Assembly: GCF_016583905.1 (NCBI RefSeq)
Contig: NZ_NRRY01000018.1
Span: forward strand, 29,551 to 93,550
Direction of reading: 5' to 3'
DNA length: 64,000 nt
Source: Lamprobacter modestohalophilus
GTDB lineage: Bacteria > Pseudomonadota > Gammaproteobacteria > Chromatiales > Chromatiaceae
Program-made: the position numbers and the translations under genes
In this document: positions 1 through 8,418 of the stretch, piece by piece
How positions within the stretch are numbered: position 1 is the stretch's first letter
Layout of the letters: the number at the start of each line of letters is the position of its first letter
The notes under the pieces: model-generated
Seen by the model: only the letters and a program-made list of their open reading frames with translations
The model's database searches: none
What the model was told of the DNA's origin: nothing

Positions 1-99
1 CCCAGCGCCGGAGCCACCGACCGCTGCGCAAACACGCGCAGCGCTGGCAGGATAGCAGCCCCGCGCAAACACCGATGAACCACATGAGGAGCAATCAGC

Positions 100-155
100 A
101 TGGAGCACATCTAATGGAACGCATCTAATGGAACGCATCTAATGGAGCGCATCTA
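100..155 (+). repeat. 14-bp tandem repeat carrying the cheD start codon
   Basis: Four head-to-tail copies of a 14-bp unit (ATGGARCRCATCTA). The first three read as ATG, three codons, then TAA, with the TAA overlapping the next ATG (TAATG). The fourth copy opens the cheD reading frame. The only good Shine-Dalgarno sequence (AGGAG at about 86-90) is spaced for the first ATG at 100, not for the cheD ATG at 142. Confidence 0.9.
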
Positions 156-621
156 TCTGTTACCCGGCGAATACCATGTCGCCCAAACGCCGTGCGAGCT
201 TGCCACCCTGCTGGGAAGCTGCGTTGGGGTCTGTTTGCGCCATATCGACAAACCCTACGCCGCCATGAACCACTTTCTGCTGGCCAGGGCGCGTCCCGAA
301 GACATCGACATCGGTCGTTATGGCGACCGCGCCACGGCCGCGATTATTAGCCTCATGCGCCGGCTCGACCCGACCGAAGGCGTGCTACGCGCGCAGCTCT
401 TCGGCGGCGCCCAGGTCATCGATTCTCTCGTGCCGAAGAGCGACATCGGCCTCGCCAATATCGCGGTTGCTCGGCAGATCCTCGCAGCGCACCACATCCC
501 AATTGAAGCAGAAGATGTCGGCGGCACCCGCGGCCGCCGCATCTCCTTCGATACCGCCACCGGACAGATCAGGGTGCAGATGCTCCAGACCGCGGCCGAG
601 TTTGTCGCCGCCAATCGTTGA
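142..621 (+). CDS. cheD: CheD, chemoreceptor glutamine deamidase
   Basis: A 159-residue protein of the CheD family, which deamidates glutamines on methyl-accepting chemoreceptors in the cytoplasm and can bind CheC or CheY in some bacteria. The N-terminal part has the family signature GSCVGVCL with the presumed nucleophile Cys27, followed by MNHFLL with the presumed catalytic His44; Thr22 lies at the position of the third catalytic residue. Length is normal for the family. The start is set by where the preceding 14-bp repeats stop ending in TAA: only the fourth ATG opens the long frame. There is no separate Shine-Dalgarno for it, so translation may depend on reinitiation from the upstream mini-frames. 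Other chemotaxis genes would be expected to the left of the window. Confidence 0.93.
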   Translation: MERIYLLPGEYHVAQTPCELATLLGSCVGVCLRHIDKPYAAMNHFLLARARPEDIDIGRYGDRATAAIISLMRRLDPTEGVLRAQLFGGAQVIDSLVPKSDIGLANIAVARQILAAHHIPIEAEDVGGTRGRRISFDTATGQIRVQMLQTAAEFVAANR

Positions 622-665
622 GCCGTCCTCAACAGCCAACTGATCAGCGTTCAGCGAACCGTTGA

Positions 666-1112
666 TCAGCCGGCGCTAGGGCTAGGCCAGAACTCCTGAT
701 CGAAGAGCGCTTGTGCCTGATAAGGACAGTCTGCGGGAAAGCTGGACTTAGGGAGTCCGGTTTCGAAGCTCGCGAGATCAACAGCATCGGTATAGGCGTC
801 GAGGATTTCTGCATCGACGAAACGCTTGAGACTCGGGCTATCCTTGAGCAGCTTCGCCAGATCCTTGCGTTGTACGCGAATGGTGCCCGCCCAGCTCGAT
901 GAGCGCTGATCCGGCTGGTATTGCCACTTGAGGAGATGACCAATCAAGATGCGCAGCCGCCGATAGAGCTCTCGACGCTCGTTGCCCATTTCCTGCTCCA
1001 AGGCCTCGGCCAGCTGCTCAATGTCGAGATCCTGTATGCGCCCCGCCTTCAGCAAGCGGCTTTGTTGCTCGAGCCAGGCATATCGATCAGGTGTTCGCAC
1101 TGGTTCATTCAT
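666..1112 (-). CDS. DUF29 family protein
   Basis: A 148-residue acidic, largely helical protein that I recognise as DUF29. It has the typical N-terminal pattern (LLKAGRIQDLDIEQLAEALE), then a central RILIGHLLKWQYQP stretch that is the family hallmark. No enzymatic function is established for DUF29; the family is common in cyanobacteria and purple bacteria, often in many copies. It follows sdhE on the same strand about 95 bp downstream and could be the last gene of that transcript, but the 16-bp repeat in between makes this uncertain. Confidence 0.8.
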   Translation of the reverse strand: MNEPVRTPDRYAWLEQQSRLLKAGRIQDLDIEQLAEALEQEMGNERRELYRRLRILIGHLLKWQYQPDQRSSSWAGTIRVQRKDLAKLLKDSPSLKRFVDAEILDAYTDAVDLASFETGLPKSSFPADCPYQAQALFDQEFWPSPSAG

Positions 1113-1120
1113 AGGCGTTG

Positions 1121-1159
1121 GCTTGCATAGGGCTTAGCTTGCATAGGGCTTAGCTTGCG
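1121..1159. repeat. 16-bp tandem repeat (2.4 copies)
   Basis: Two perfect copies of GCTTGCATAGGGCTTA plus a partial third copy lie just upstream of the DUF29 start codon, in the sdhE-DUF29 gap. Confidence 0.85.
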
Positions 1160-1207
1160 GAGGGATCGTCTTGCCGAGGGTCGCCTTGCGGAGAACTCTC
1201 CTTGATG

Positions 1208-1567
1208 TCAACGCTCTGCGCCAGCATTGCTCGACGATGCTCGCGGTCCTTCGAGCATGCAGTCTTGAATCGCCGCAACCAGGCGACTGAGCGCGGGATC
1301 CGCCGGCACCGCCTGGCCGAGCAGCCAATCCTGCAGAATCTGGTCTTGATAGCCGAGCAGGCGCTCGAAGTCAGCGCTCCCGGCGGAGTCTAGCTCGGCA
1401 TAGCGCTGATCCAAGAAGCGGTTCAGCAGCAGGTCGAGCTCAAGCATGCCGCGCCGGCATTGCCAGCGCAGGCGCTGGATCTGGCGCTCCAAGCCCAAGG
1501 CCTCAGCCTGAAAGGACCCAGCACGACGCTGAGCAAGAGAAGCCGCGCTGCCGCCACACTCACTCAT
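1208..1567 (-). CDS. sdhE: SdhE, FAD assembly factor for succinate dehydrogenase
   Basis: A 119-residue protein of the SdhE/YgfY (Sdh5) family, which promotes covalent flavinylation of SdhA. The diagnostic segment RLRWQCRRGMLELDLLLNRF contains the conserved RGMLE motif needed for flavinylation. It is the fifth gene of the sdhCDABE run, right where this gene usually sits. The N-terminal approximately 30 residues and the C-terminal tail are longer than in E. coli SdhE. The ATG chosen is the last copy of a heptamer array that fills the sdhB-sdhE gap; other ATGs in the array run quickly into stops, and a GTG directly before the chosen ATG is also in frame. Confidence 0.9.
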   Translation of the reverse strand: MSECGGSAASLAQRRAGSFQAEALGLERQIQRLRWQCRRGMLELDLLLNRFLDQRYAELDSAGSADFERLLGYQDQILQDWLLGQAVPADPALSRLVAAIQDCMLEGPRASSSNAGAER

Positions 1568-1651
1568 CACTCATCACTCATCACTCATCACTCATCACTC
1601 ATCACTCATCACTCATCACTCATCACTCATCACTCACCACTCACCACTCAA
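1561..1651. repeat. Heptamer tandem array between sdhB and sdhE
   Basis: Ten perfect copies of CACTCAT followed by three variant copies (two CACTCAC, one CACTCAA). Read on the minus strand it is ATGAGTG repeated, so each unit holds an ATG and neighbouring units make TGATG stop-start overlaps. It begins inside the sdhB stop codon and ends at the sdhE start. Confidence 0.95.
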
Positions 1652-2379
1652 ACCGACTGCTCGAGCATCAGCTCTTTGATCTGGCCAATCGCCTTGGTCG
1701 GATTCAGCCCCTTGGGACAAACCTCGACGCAGTTCATGATGCTGTGGCAACGAAACAGCTTGTACGGCCCTTCCAGCGCATCCAGCCGCTCCTCGGTGGC
1801 CTGGTCACGGCTGTCCGCCAAAAAGCGCCAGGACTGCAGCAGCGCCGCGGGGCCATGGAACTTGTCCGGGTTCCACCAGAACGATGGGCAGGCAGTCGAG
1901 CAGCAGCCGCAAAGGATGCACTCATAGAGTCCGTCGAGCTTCTCACGGTCTTCGGGCGACTGGCGGATCTCCTGCTCAGGCAGCGGATCTTTGCGGATCA
2001 GATAGGGCTCGACCGCGCGATACTGCTCGTAGAACTGGGTCATGTCGACGACTAGGTCGCGGATCACCGGCCGCCCCGGCAGCGGACGCACCTGGATCGG
2101 CTGCTTCAAGTCCGCGACCGGGGTGATGCAGGCCAGGCAGTTGGTGCCGTTGGCGTTGACGCCGTCGGAGCCACAAACGCCCTCGCCGCAGGAATGACGG
2201 AAGGCGAAGGTCTCGTCTTGCTCCTTGATCGCGAGCAGGGCCTCGCGCAGCATCATGCCCGGCGCGGCCTCGACCTCGAAGGTCTGCATGTAGGGCTTGG
2301 CGCCGGTGGCCGACGGGCTGGCGTTGGAGCCAGAGTCGCTATCGGGCTGGTAACGGTAGACGCTGATCGTGATGGACAT
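1648..2379 (-). CDS. sdhB: Succinate dehydrogenase iron-sulfur subunit
   Basis: A 243-residue iron-sulfur subunit of complex II. It passes electrons from the SdhA flavin to quinone through three clusters. The plant-type 2Fe-2S ligands are in HSCGEGVCGSDGVNANGTNCLAC, the 4Fe-4S ligands in CILCGCCSTACP, and the 3Fe-4S ligands in CHSIMNCVEVCPKG. An insert of about 20 residues (DSDSGSNASPSATGAK) near the N-terminus is unusual. It lies 18 bp after sdhA on the same strand. Its stop codon is the first unit of the heptamer array leading into sdhE. Confidence 0.97.
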   Translation of the reverse strand: MSITISVYRYQPDSDSGSNASPSATGAKPYMQTFEVEAAPGMMLREALLAIKEQDETFAFRHSCGEGVCGSDGVNANGTNCLACITPVADLKQPIQVRPLPGRPVIRDLVVDMTQFYEQYRAVEPYLIRKDPLPEQEIRQSPEDREKLDGLYECILCGCCSTACPSFWWNPDKFHGPAALLQSWRFLADSRDQATEERLDALEGPYKLFRCHSIMNCVEVCPKGLNPTKAIGQIKELMLEQSV

Positions 2380-2397
2380 GCGTGGTCGGTCCTCCTC

Positions 2398-4173
2398 TTA
2401 ATAAACCCGCGGCTTCGGCGGAAAAGACTCAACCGTCAGCGGCTTGGTCCGCACTGGCTTGTAGTCCATGCGATCATCCTCGCGCAGATAGAGGCTGTGT
2501 TTCATCCAGCGCTCGTCGTCGCGCTCGGGATGATCGACGCGCGAATGGGCGCCGCGGCTCTCATCGCGGTGCAGGGCGGACATCATCGTCGCCATGCCAA
2601 CATCGACCAGATTATCCAGCTCCAGTGCCTCGATCCGCGCGGTATTGAAGGTCTGGCTGTGATCGCGGAGGCGAACGCCCTCGACCCGCTCACGCAGCGC
2701 CTTGAGCTTCTCGACGCCTTCGGCCATGGTCGGCTGATCGCGGAAGACACCGCAGTGATCCTCCATCAACCGGCGGAGCTCGGCCTTTACATCCGCCACC
2801 CGTTCGCCCTCGCCTTGGCGCTCCCAGCGGGCTAGCCGTGCGATCGCCGGCTCAATGTGTGCATCGAGCATCGGTCGGTGATTCGGATGCTCGGCGACAT
2901 AGCTCAGGATGTCGGTGCCCGCGGCGCGGCCGAAGACCAGGATGTCGAGCAATGAGTTGCCGCCCAGGCGGTTGGCGCCATGCACCGAGACACAGGCACA
3001 CTCGCCCGCGGCATAGAGCCCAGGCACCACCTCTTCGGGTCCATGCCGAGCCGGCGCAACGACGCGCGCATGACGATCGGTTGGGATGCCGCCCATCGCA
3101 TAGTGCGCGGTCGGGAACACCGGGATCGGCTCCTTGGCAGGATCGATGCCGAGGAACACCCGGCAGATATCGGTGATCCCGGGCAGGCGGTGATGCACGA
3201 CATCGGCGCCAAGGTGATCGACCTTGAGCAGCACGTAATCCTTGTTGGGCCCGCAGCCACGGCCCTCGCGGATCTCGGTGACGATCGAGCGCGAGACCAT
3301 ATCGCGGCTGGCGAGATCCCGCGCCTTGGGCGCGTAGCGTTCCATGAAGCGCTCGCCCTCGCCATTGACCAGATAACCGCCCTCCCCGCGCGCACCCTCG
3401 GTGATCAGCATGCCCTTGCCGGCGACGCCGGTGGGATGGAACTGATAGAACTCCATGTCTTGCAGCGGCACCCCGGCACGCAGCGCCATCGCCATGCCGT
3501 CACCGGTATTGATGAAGGCGTTGGTATTGGTGCGGAACACCTGTCCATAGCCGCCGGTGGCGAGCAGCGTAGTCTTGGCTTCGATGATCAGCGGTTCGCC
3601 GCTCTCGATGTCTAACACCAGCGCGCCAATCGCGACCCCTTCATCGTCGCGAATCAGGTCAACCGCAAAGTACTCGTCGAAGAAGTGGGTCTTGGCGCGC
3701 AGGTTCTGCTGGTACAGCGTGTGCAGGATGGCGTGTCCGGTGCGATCCGCCGCCGCACAGGTGCGCGCCGCCTGCTCGCCGCCGAAGTTCTGGCTTTGGC
3801 CGCCAAAGGCACGCTGGTAGATCTTGCCGTTGTCGAGCCGCGAGAACGGCACGCCGGCATGCTCGAGCTCGTAGACGGTGGGGATTGCCTCGCGGCACAT
3901 GGTCTCGATGGCGTCCTGATCGCCCAGGTAGTCCGAGCCCTTGACGGTATCGAACATGTGCCAGTGCCAATTATCGGGTAGCGCATTGGCCAGTGCGGCG
4001 TTGACACCGCCCTGGGCGGCCACCGTGTGCGAACGGGTTGGAAACACCTTCGAGACCACGGCGACACGCAGATTGGCGGCGGCTAGGCGCAGCGCGGCGT
4101 TGAGACCCGCGCCGCCAGCGCCAATGATCAGCGCATCGAAATGTCGGTGGGGAAGAGAGCGAGCAGCGGGCAT
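2398..4173 (-). CDS. sdhA: Succinate dehydrogenase flavoprotein subunit
   Basis: A 591-residue flavoprotein that oxidises succinate to fumarate. The Rossmann fold is at the N-terminus (ALIIGAGGAGLNAAL), with the flavin-attachment stretch RSHTVAAQGG supplying the histidine for covalent FAD. The active-site region FYQFHPTG and the capping-domain signature HGANRLGGNSLLD are present. An ATG at 4173 fits the family; a TTG at 4182 overlapping the sdhD stop is the alternative. SdhE two genes downstream would flavinylate it. Confidence 0.97.
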   Translation of the reverse strand: MPAARSLPHRHFDALIIGAGGAGLNAALRLAAANLRVAVVSKVFPTRSHTVAAQGGVNAALANALPDNWHWHMFDTVKGSDYLGDQDAIETMCREAIPTVYELEHAGVPFSRLDNGKIYQRAFGGQSQNFGGEQAARTCAAADRTGHAILHTLYQQNLRAKTHFFDEYFAVDLIRDDEGVAIGALVLDIESGEPLIIEAKTTLLATGGYGQVFRTNTNAFINTGDGMAMALRAGVPLQDMEFYQFHPTGVAGKGMLITEGARGEGGYLVNGEGERFMERYAPKARDLASRDMVSRSIVTEIREGRGCGPNKDYVLLKVDHLGADVVHHRLPGITDICRVFLGIDPAKEPIPVFPTAHYAMGGIPTDRHARVVAPARHGPEEVVPGLYAAGECACVSVHGANRLGGNSLLDILVFGRAAGTDILSYVAEHPNHRPMLDAHIEPAIARLARWERQGEGERVADVKAELRRLMEDHCGVFRDQPTMAEGVEKLKALRERVEGVRLRDHSQTFNTARIEALELDNLVDVGMATMMSALHRDESRGAHSRVDHPERDDERWMKHSLYLREDDRMDYKPVRTKPLTVESFPPKPRVY

Positions 4174-4178
4174 AAGGA

Positions 4179-4520
4179 TCAACCAATCTGAACCAAGATC
4201 AAGGCCTGCAGCGCCCAGAGGCCGGAGGCGAGGAACACCAGCGCGAACAGCGACAACAGCCCGACGCGCAGGCCAATCGGCTTGATATAGTCGATCAGCA
4301 CATCACGGATGCCGACCCAGGCATGGGCCAGCAGCAGCGGGATGAAGACCAGTAGACTAACCGCCACCCAGGGCGAGCTTGCCCAAGCGGCCAACTGGCT
4401 ATGGTCCTGCGGCGGCGCAAACGCAAAGTAGAGCGCTAGGTAGAGCCCGAACAGGCCCAGATAGACGGCGCTGACGCGCTGCACGAGCCAGGCTTTGAGA
4501 CCAGAAGCGCGCCGGCTCAT
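4179..4520 (-). CDS. sdhD: Succinate dehydrogenase membrane anchor SdhD
   Basis: A 113-residue protein with three predicted membrane helices, the size of SdhD. The second helix region has LLAHAWVGIRDVLIDYIKP, matching the HxxxGxRxxxxDY pattern in which the histidine helps bind heme b and the tyrosine lies near the quinone site. Its start overlaps the sdhC stop (ATGA), which suggests translational coupling. Confidence 0.93.
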   Translation of the reverse strand: MSRRASGLKAWLVQRVSAVYLGLFGLYLALYFAFAPPQDHSQLAAWASSPWVAVSLLVFIPLLLAHAWVGIRDVLIDYIKPIGLRVGLLSLFALVFLASGLWALQALILVQIG

Positions 4521-4891
4521 CGCAGCACCACCGCCCCGATCAGGGTCAGTGCCAAGGCGCTATAGAGTGCCGTCCAGGCGGTCTTGCGGGCGCTCGGACG
4601 GTCGAGCCCCCAGCCGAGATCAAGCGCGAGATAGCGGATACCGGCGAACAGATGATGGAGCAGCGACCAACCCAACAGCAGCAACACCAACTGACCTAGG
4701 GCGCTGTCCGCCAACGCCTCGACCGATGCAAACCCAGCGCTGCCGGAAAGGGCCTGCGCGAACACGGCGGCAAAAACCGGAATCGCAAGCACCATCAACA
4801 GGCCGCTAACGCGGTGCAGAATCGAGACGACGCCGGGTATCGGCAACCGGATACGCCAGAGCTCGAGGAAAACGGGGCGAGATTTGACCAT
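4517..4891 (-). CDS. sdhC: Succinate dehydrogenase cytochrome b556 subunit
   Basis: A 124-residue anchor subunit. It begins with RPVFLELWRIRLPIPGVVSI and SILHRVSG, the conserved signature of SdhC, whose Ser and Arg are near the quinone site. A second conserved block, LHHLFAGIRYLALDLG, supplies the heme-ligand histidine region. Three membrane helices are visible. The ATG at 4891 gives the usual family length; a GTG at 4924 would add 11 residues. It is the first gene of sdhCDABE. Confidence 0.92.
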   Translation of the reverse strand: MVKSRPVFLELWRIRLPIPGVVSILHRVSGLLMVLAIPVFAAVFAQALSGSAGFASVEALADSALGQLVLLLLGWSLLHHLFAGIRYLALDLGWGLDRPSARKTAWTALYSALALTLIGAVVLR

Positions 4892-5085
4892 GAGAGGCTC
4901 GATTGTCTGGGATAAGTCAGGCACGCGTTTGTGCAGCGCAACAAGATTAGCGGTTCGCGACCGCTAGTGGCAACCTCATCCTTGTCAGTGGTATCCCCGC
5001 AGCTTATCCAGAGACGCTGGCCGGAACAGTGAGATCCGCATAGGCGCTCTGGGACGCTAGCCGACATTGACGCGTAACGCAACAC

Positions 5086-5124
5086 AAAAGCCCCGCGCCG
5101 CCAAGGGCGGCACGGGGCTTTTTT
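5086..5124. terminator. Strong hairpin terminator, T-run on both sides
   Basis: The sequence AAAAGCCCCGCGCCGCC, loop, GGCGGCACGGGGCTTTTTT forms a long GC stem flanked by A and T runs. It lies just past the stop of the gene at 5155-5559 (minus strand) and upstream of sdhC, so it most likely ends transcription of that gene. The rest of the gap to sdhC, about 190 bp, must hold the sdh promoter; I see no clear boxes in it. Confidence 0.9.
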
Positions 5125-5154
5125 GCGCGGCCCAGAGCGGGCCACGGGGGGCGG

Positions 5155-5559
5155 TCAATCGAAGTTGGTGACCTTGAAGGCGTAGAACGGACTGACCCGC
5201 TGTTCCTCGGTCCAGCGCAGATAGGCATCGAACTGCTCGGCCATCTGCTCGCTCGGGAACGGCAGCACTTCAGCGGCGGGCTTGCCCTGCTCAAGGTCCC
5301 TCAGGGCCTCAAAGGCAGCCAAGCGGCTGAGTCCCCGCGACTTGGTCCAGGCCAGATAGTCGGCGAACTGCTTGGCCATCACCTTGCTCGGGAATGGGTT
5401 GGAGGCGGCATCAATCTGGTGCAGCTCCGAGGCCGTCACCACCGGGCGCGGGGTTCCAAACGCCGGCGCAGTCGAGTGGCCGGTTTCGGTTGCGGCTAGG
5501 TTTCCGGCCGCGAGCATGGCGAGGCTAAAGCCTCCGGCAATCAAGATTGGGTAAGACAT
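5155..5559 (-). CDS. Exported protein with a 32-residue internal duplication
   Basis: A 134-residue protein of unknown function. Residues 1-23 look like a signal peptide (hydrophobic core ILIAGGFSLAMLAAG, then ATA). The mature part holds two similar blocks, at about 54-85 and 99-130, both following PFPSxxMAxQFxxYLxWTxxxxxSxxxAF. The repeat carries invariant Trp, Tyr and Phe residues but no Cys or heme motif. ATG at 5559 is chosen because it starts the signal peptide; an upstream ATG would add five residues. It is a single-gene transcript with its own terminator. I do not recognise the family. Confidence 0.75.
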   Translation of the reverse strand: MSYPILIAGGFSLAMLAAGNLAATETGHSTAPAFGTPRPVVTASELHQIDAASNPFPSKVMAKQFADYLAWTKSRGLSRLAAFEALRDLEQGKPAAEVLPFPSEQMAEQFDAYLRWTEEQRVSPFYAFKVTNFD

Positions 5560-5689
5560 CGTCGGTCGATCCATAAAGTTCGATAAGATGCCTAAGTATA
5601 TTAGCGATTTCTAATTTATAGTCCAGTCTTCCTCGGGACTAAATTGAAACAAACGGTTACGAGATGTTTCCAAATGTCACAGCAAGGAT

Positions 5690-6796
5690 TCAGGCAGCCT
5701 TCGGCCGTTTCCAGGTGTAGACCGCGGTCACCGCATAGTTCCAGACCGCACCGACCAAGATGCCGGCGAGCGCCGACAGCACCCAAAGCGAGTGGGTTTG
5801 AAAGATCCAGCTCGCGATGCCGACGTTCGCCAAGGCCCCAACACTGCAAGCCGCGACAAACGAGAGCCAGCCGCGGAGCATGTCCCAGCCGCGCAACCGC
5901 ATGTCACTGTAGGTGAAGAGGTTGTTGAGGAAGAAATTGGTCGTCATCGCGACCAACGCCGCCGCACTCTGGCCGACCAGGAAGCTGGTGCCGAGCCCTT
6001 TGAAGCTGAGCCAGAGCACCAGCATGTGCACAAACACGCCGCTGCCGCCGATCAGCGAGAAGGCAATGAAGCGGGCCGGGATCATCGGACCGACCCACTT
6101 CTGGATCAACATCAGCAGGTACTCCCAGAGCACCGCCTCGTCCAGCTTGCTCTCGCCGGACTGCCGCGCGCGAAACTGGTAGGGCAGTTCGAGAAACCGC
6201 AGCGGCCGCGGATAGGTGGCGAACAGATCGAGCAGAATCTTGTAGCCAACACCGCTCAGTTCGCGCATGCATTCCTGAAGCACCTCGGCGCGGAGCATGA
6301 AGAAACCGCTCATGGGGTCCTTGAGGTCCGCCTTGATCAGATGTAGCCCGATGCGGGTCGCCACCCGGCTCATAGATGCGCGCTGCGCATCCCAGTCACC
6401 CACCTCACCGCCGGCGACGTAGCGGCTACCGATGACCATATCCAGCGGCTCCTTGCGGAGTTTCTCCAACATCGTCGGCAGCAGCGACTCATCGTGCTGC
6501 AGATCAGCATCGATCACCGCGATGTAGGGTGCCGAGGTCGCAAGCATCCCCTCGATACAAGCCGACGAAAGGCCGCGCCGGCCGATGCGTTGAATCAACC
6601 GCACACGGGGATCTTGGCAGGCGATCGCACGCACGCGCGCCGCGGTTCCGTCTGGCGAATCGTCGTCGACGAAGATCAGCTCCCAGTTCAGCCCACGCAG
6701 CACCGACTGCAGACGATCGACCAGGACGGGAACATTCTCTACCTCGTTAAAGGTCGGAATCACAACGGCGACGATGGGGGTTTGGCAGTCAGTCAA
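5690..6796 (-). CDS. GT2 glycosyltransferase fused to GtrA membrane domain
   Basis: A 368-residue protein. Residues 1-230 are a family 2 glycosyltransferase of the dolichol-phosphate-mannose-synthase type (VVIPTFNEVENV, FVDDDSPDGTA, VIDADLQHDE, IGSRYVAGGE). Residues about 235-365 form a four-helix GtrA-type domain (FIAFSLIGGSGVFVHML). Such fusions usually transfer a sugar from a nucleotide donor to polyprenyl phosphate for export. The start appears to be TTG, with no ATG nearby and no good Shine-Dalgarno, so the exact start is unsure. It stands alone. Confidence 0.9.
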   Translation of the reverse strand: MTDCQTPIVAVVIPTFNEVENVPVLVDRLQSVLRGLNWELIFVDDDSPDGTAARVRAIACQDPRVRLIQRIGRRGLSSACIEGMLATSAPYIAVIDADLQHDESLLPTMLEKLRKEPLDMVIGSRYVAGGEVGDWDAQRASMSRVATRIGLHLIKADLKDPMSGFFMLRAEVLQECMRELSGVGYKILLDLFATYPRPLRFLELPYQFRARQSGESKLDEAVLWEYLLMLIQKWVGPMIPARFIAFSLIGGSGVFVHMLVLWLSFKGLGTSFLVGQSAAALVAMTTNFFLNNLFTYSDMRLRGWDMLRGWLSFVAACSVGALANVGIASWIFQTHSLWVLSALAGILVGAVWNYAVTAVYTWKRPKAA

Positions 6797-7125
6797 GGAG
6801 GTCAGGTCCGGCAGTTGTATCAGGGCAGGAGCCTCAGTCAGGGCCCCACTATACCGGCTCGATACAGACCCCGTGTTGGGACAGTCTCAGTGTCAGCTTC
6901 AACCGCAGCGGCATCCACCGCGAGCAACAGCCCATAAAGTCGCCTTGCCATGGACAAAAAAGAATCGCTGAGCGAAACCCTGTGAATTCTGCTAGTTTAA
7001 CGACTCGCATACGCACTGAAAAAATTATAGCTTAAATAACAAAAGCTTGGGAATTCCTTAACGCTTGCCTGCCGCATCCGCGTTATTCGCAATGTCCCAT
7101 TTCTGCATACTGAGGAGGCCAACGC
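6797..7125. other. Non-coding gap upstream of sat
   Basis: No supported gene. The stretch 6985-7055 is markedly AT-rich (around AAAAAATTATAGCTTAAATAAC), unlike the GC-rich surroundings, and is the likely promoter region for sat. A strong ribosome-binding site (GAGGAGG) sits at about 7111-7117. Confidence 0.6.
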
Positions 7126-8313
7126 ATGATCAAGCCAATCGGTTCTGACGAGCTCCAACCGCGGTTCGTCTACGACGCCGAACGCCACCATCAGCTCGCC
7201 CACGAGGCAGAATCGCTGCCCTCTGTGATGATCAGCTCTCAGGCTGCCGGCAATGCCGTGATGATGGGTGCCGGCTACTTCAGCCCCCTCGAGGGCTTCA
7301 TGAATCTGGCCGACGCGATCAGTGTGGCCGAGTCGATGAAGACCACTGACGGCCGCTTCTTCCCGGTCCCTGTGCTCTGCCTCCTTGAGTCCGCGGACGC
7401 TATTCGAGGCGCCGAGCGGATTGCGCTGCGCGACCCGAACGTCGAGGGCAACCCGGTGCTGGCGGTGATGGAGGTCAAGGCGATCGAGACCATCTCCGAC
7501 GAGCAGATGGCACGGATGACGGAGAAGGTCTATCGAACCAACGACCCTGAGCATCCCGGGGTGAAGACCTTCCACAGCCAGGGGCGAACGGCGATCTCGG
7601 GGCCGATCCATGTCTTGAGCTTTTCCTACTTTCAAAACGACTTCCCGGATACCTTTCGCACAGCGGTCGAGATCCGTCACCAGATCCAGGAGCACGGCTG
7701 GAAGAAGACCGTTGCCTTCCAGACGCGCAATCCGATGCATCGCGCCCACGAAGAGTTGTGCAAGATGGCGATGGAGGCGGTTGACGGTGACGGCATCGTG
7801 ATCCACATGCTACTTGGCCAGCTCAAGCCCGGCGACATCCCGGCTCCGGTGCGCGACGCCGCGATTCGCAAGATGGCCGAACTCTACTTCCCGCCAAACA
7901 CCGTCATGATCACCGGCTACGGCTTCGACATGCTCTACGCGGGTCCGCGTGAGGCCGTGCTACATGCCTATTTCCGACAAAACATGGGCGCAACGCACTT
8001 TATCATCGGCCGCGATCACGCAGGGGTCGGGGATTACTACGGGGCCTTCGATGCCCAGACCATCTTCGATGAGGAGGTGCCGGAGGGGGCGCTCGATATC
8101 GAGGTGTTCCGCGCCGATCACACCGCCTATTCGAAGAAGCTCAACCGAGTGGTGATGATGCGCGACGCCCCAGACCATACTAAGGAAGACTTCATCTTGT
8201 TGTCAGGGACGAAGGTCAGGGAGATGCTGGGTCGCGGTGAAGCACCGCCACCCGAGTTCTCGCGGCCCGAAGTTGCGCAGATCTTGATGGACTATTACCA
8301 GTCGATCAGCTAG
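7126..8313 (+). CDS. sat: Dissimilatory ATP sulfurylase
   Basis: A 395-residue ATP sulfurylase. In sulfur oxidisers it runs in the direction APS plus pyrophosphate to ATP plus sulfate, as the last step of sulfite oxidation. Seen motifs are QTRNPMHRAHE (the QxRN and HxxH nucleotide-binding site) and GRDHAGVGDYYG. The length and sequence match the homo-oligomeric Sat of purple sulfur bacteria, not the CysDN assimilatory form. It has a strong ribosome-binding site. The partner genes aprMBA lie 2 kb downstream on the same strand, separated by two genes on the opposite strand. Confidence 0.97.
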   Translation: MIKPIGSDELQPRFVYDAERHHQLAHEAESLPSVMISSQAAGNAVMMGAGYFSPLEGFMNLADAISVAESMKTTDGRFFPVPVLCLLESADAIRGAERIALRDPNVEGNPVLAVMEVKAIETISDEQMARMTEKVYRTNDPEHPGVKTFHSQGRTAISGPIHVLSFSYFQNDFPDTFRTAVEIRHQIQEHGWKKTVAFQTRNPMHRAHEELCKMAMEAVDGDGIVIHMLLGQLKPGDIPAPVRDAAIRKMAELYFPPNTVMITGYGFDMLYAGPREAVLHAYFRQNMGATHFIIGRDHAGVGDYYGAFDAQTIFDEEVPEGALDIEVFRADHTAYSKKLNRVVMMRDAPDHTKEDFILLSGTKVREMLGRGEAPPPEFSRPEVAQILMDYYQSIS

Positions 8314-8418
8314 ATCCGCTAACGTAATCCGCTAACGTCAACAGCTGGTCGCCACCCCGGACGATCAAGTGCTGACTTCAGGTTAAAGCGGCCGCCTTCG
8401 AATAGGAGGCGGCCAGTG

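Noticed and set aside
1561..1651. Regular repeats suggesting a CRISPR array
   Set aside because: Units are directly adjacent 7-mers without spacers. None of the other arrays in the window has spacers either, and no cas gene is present.
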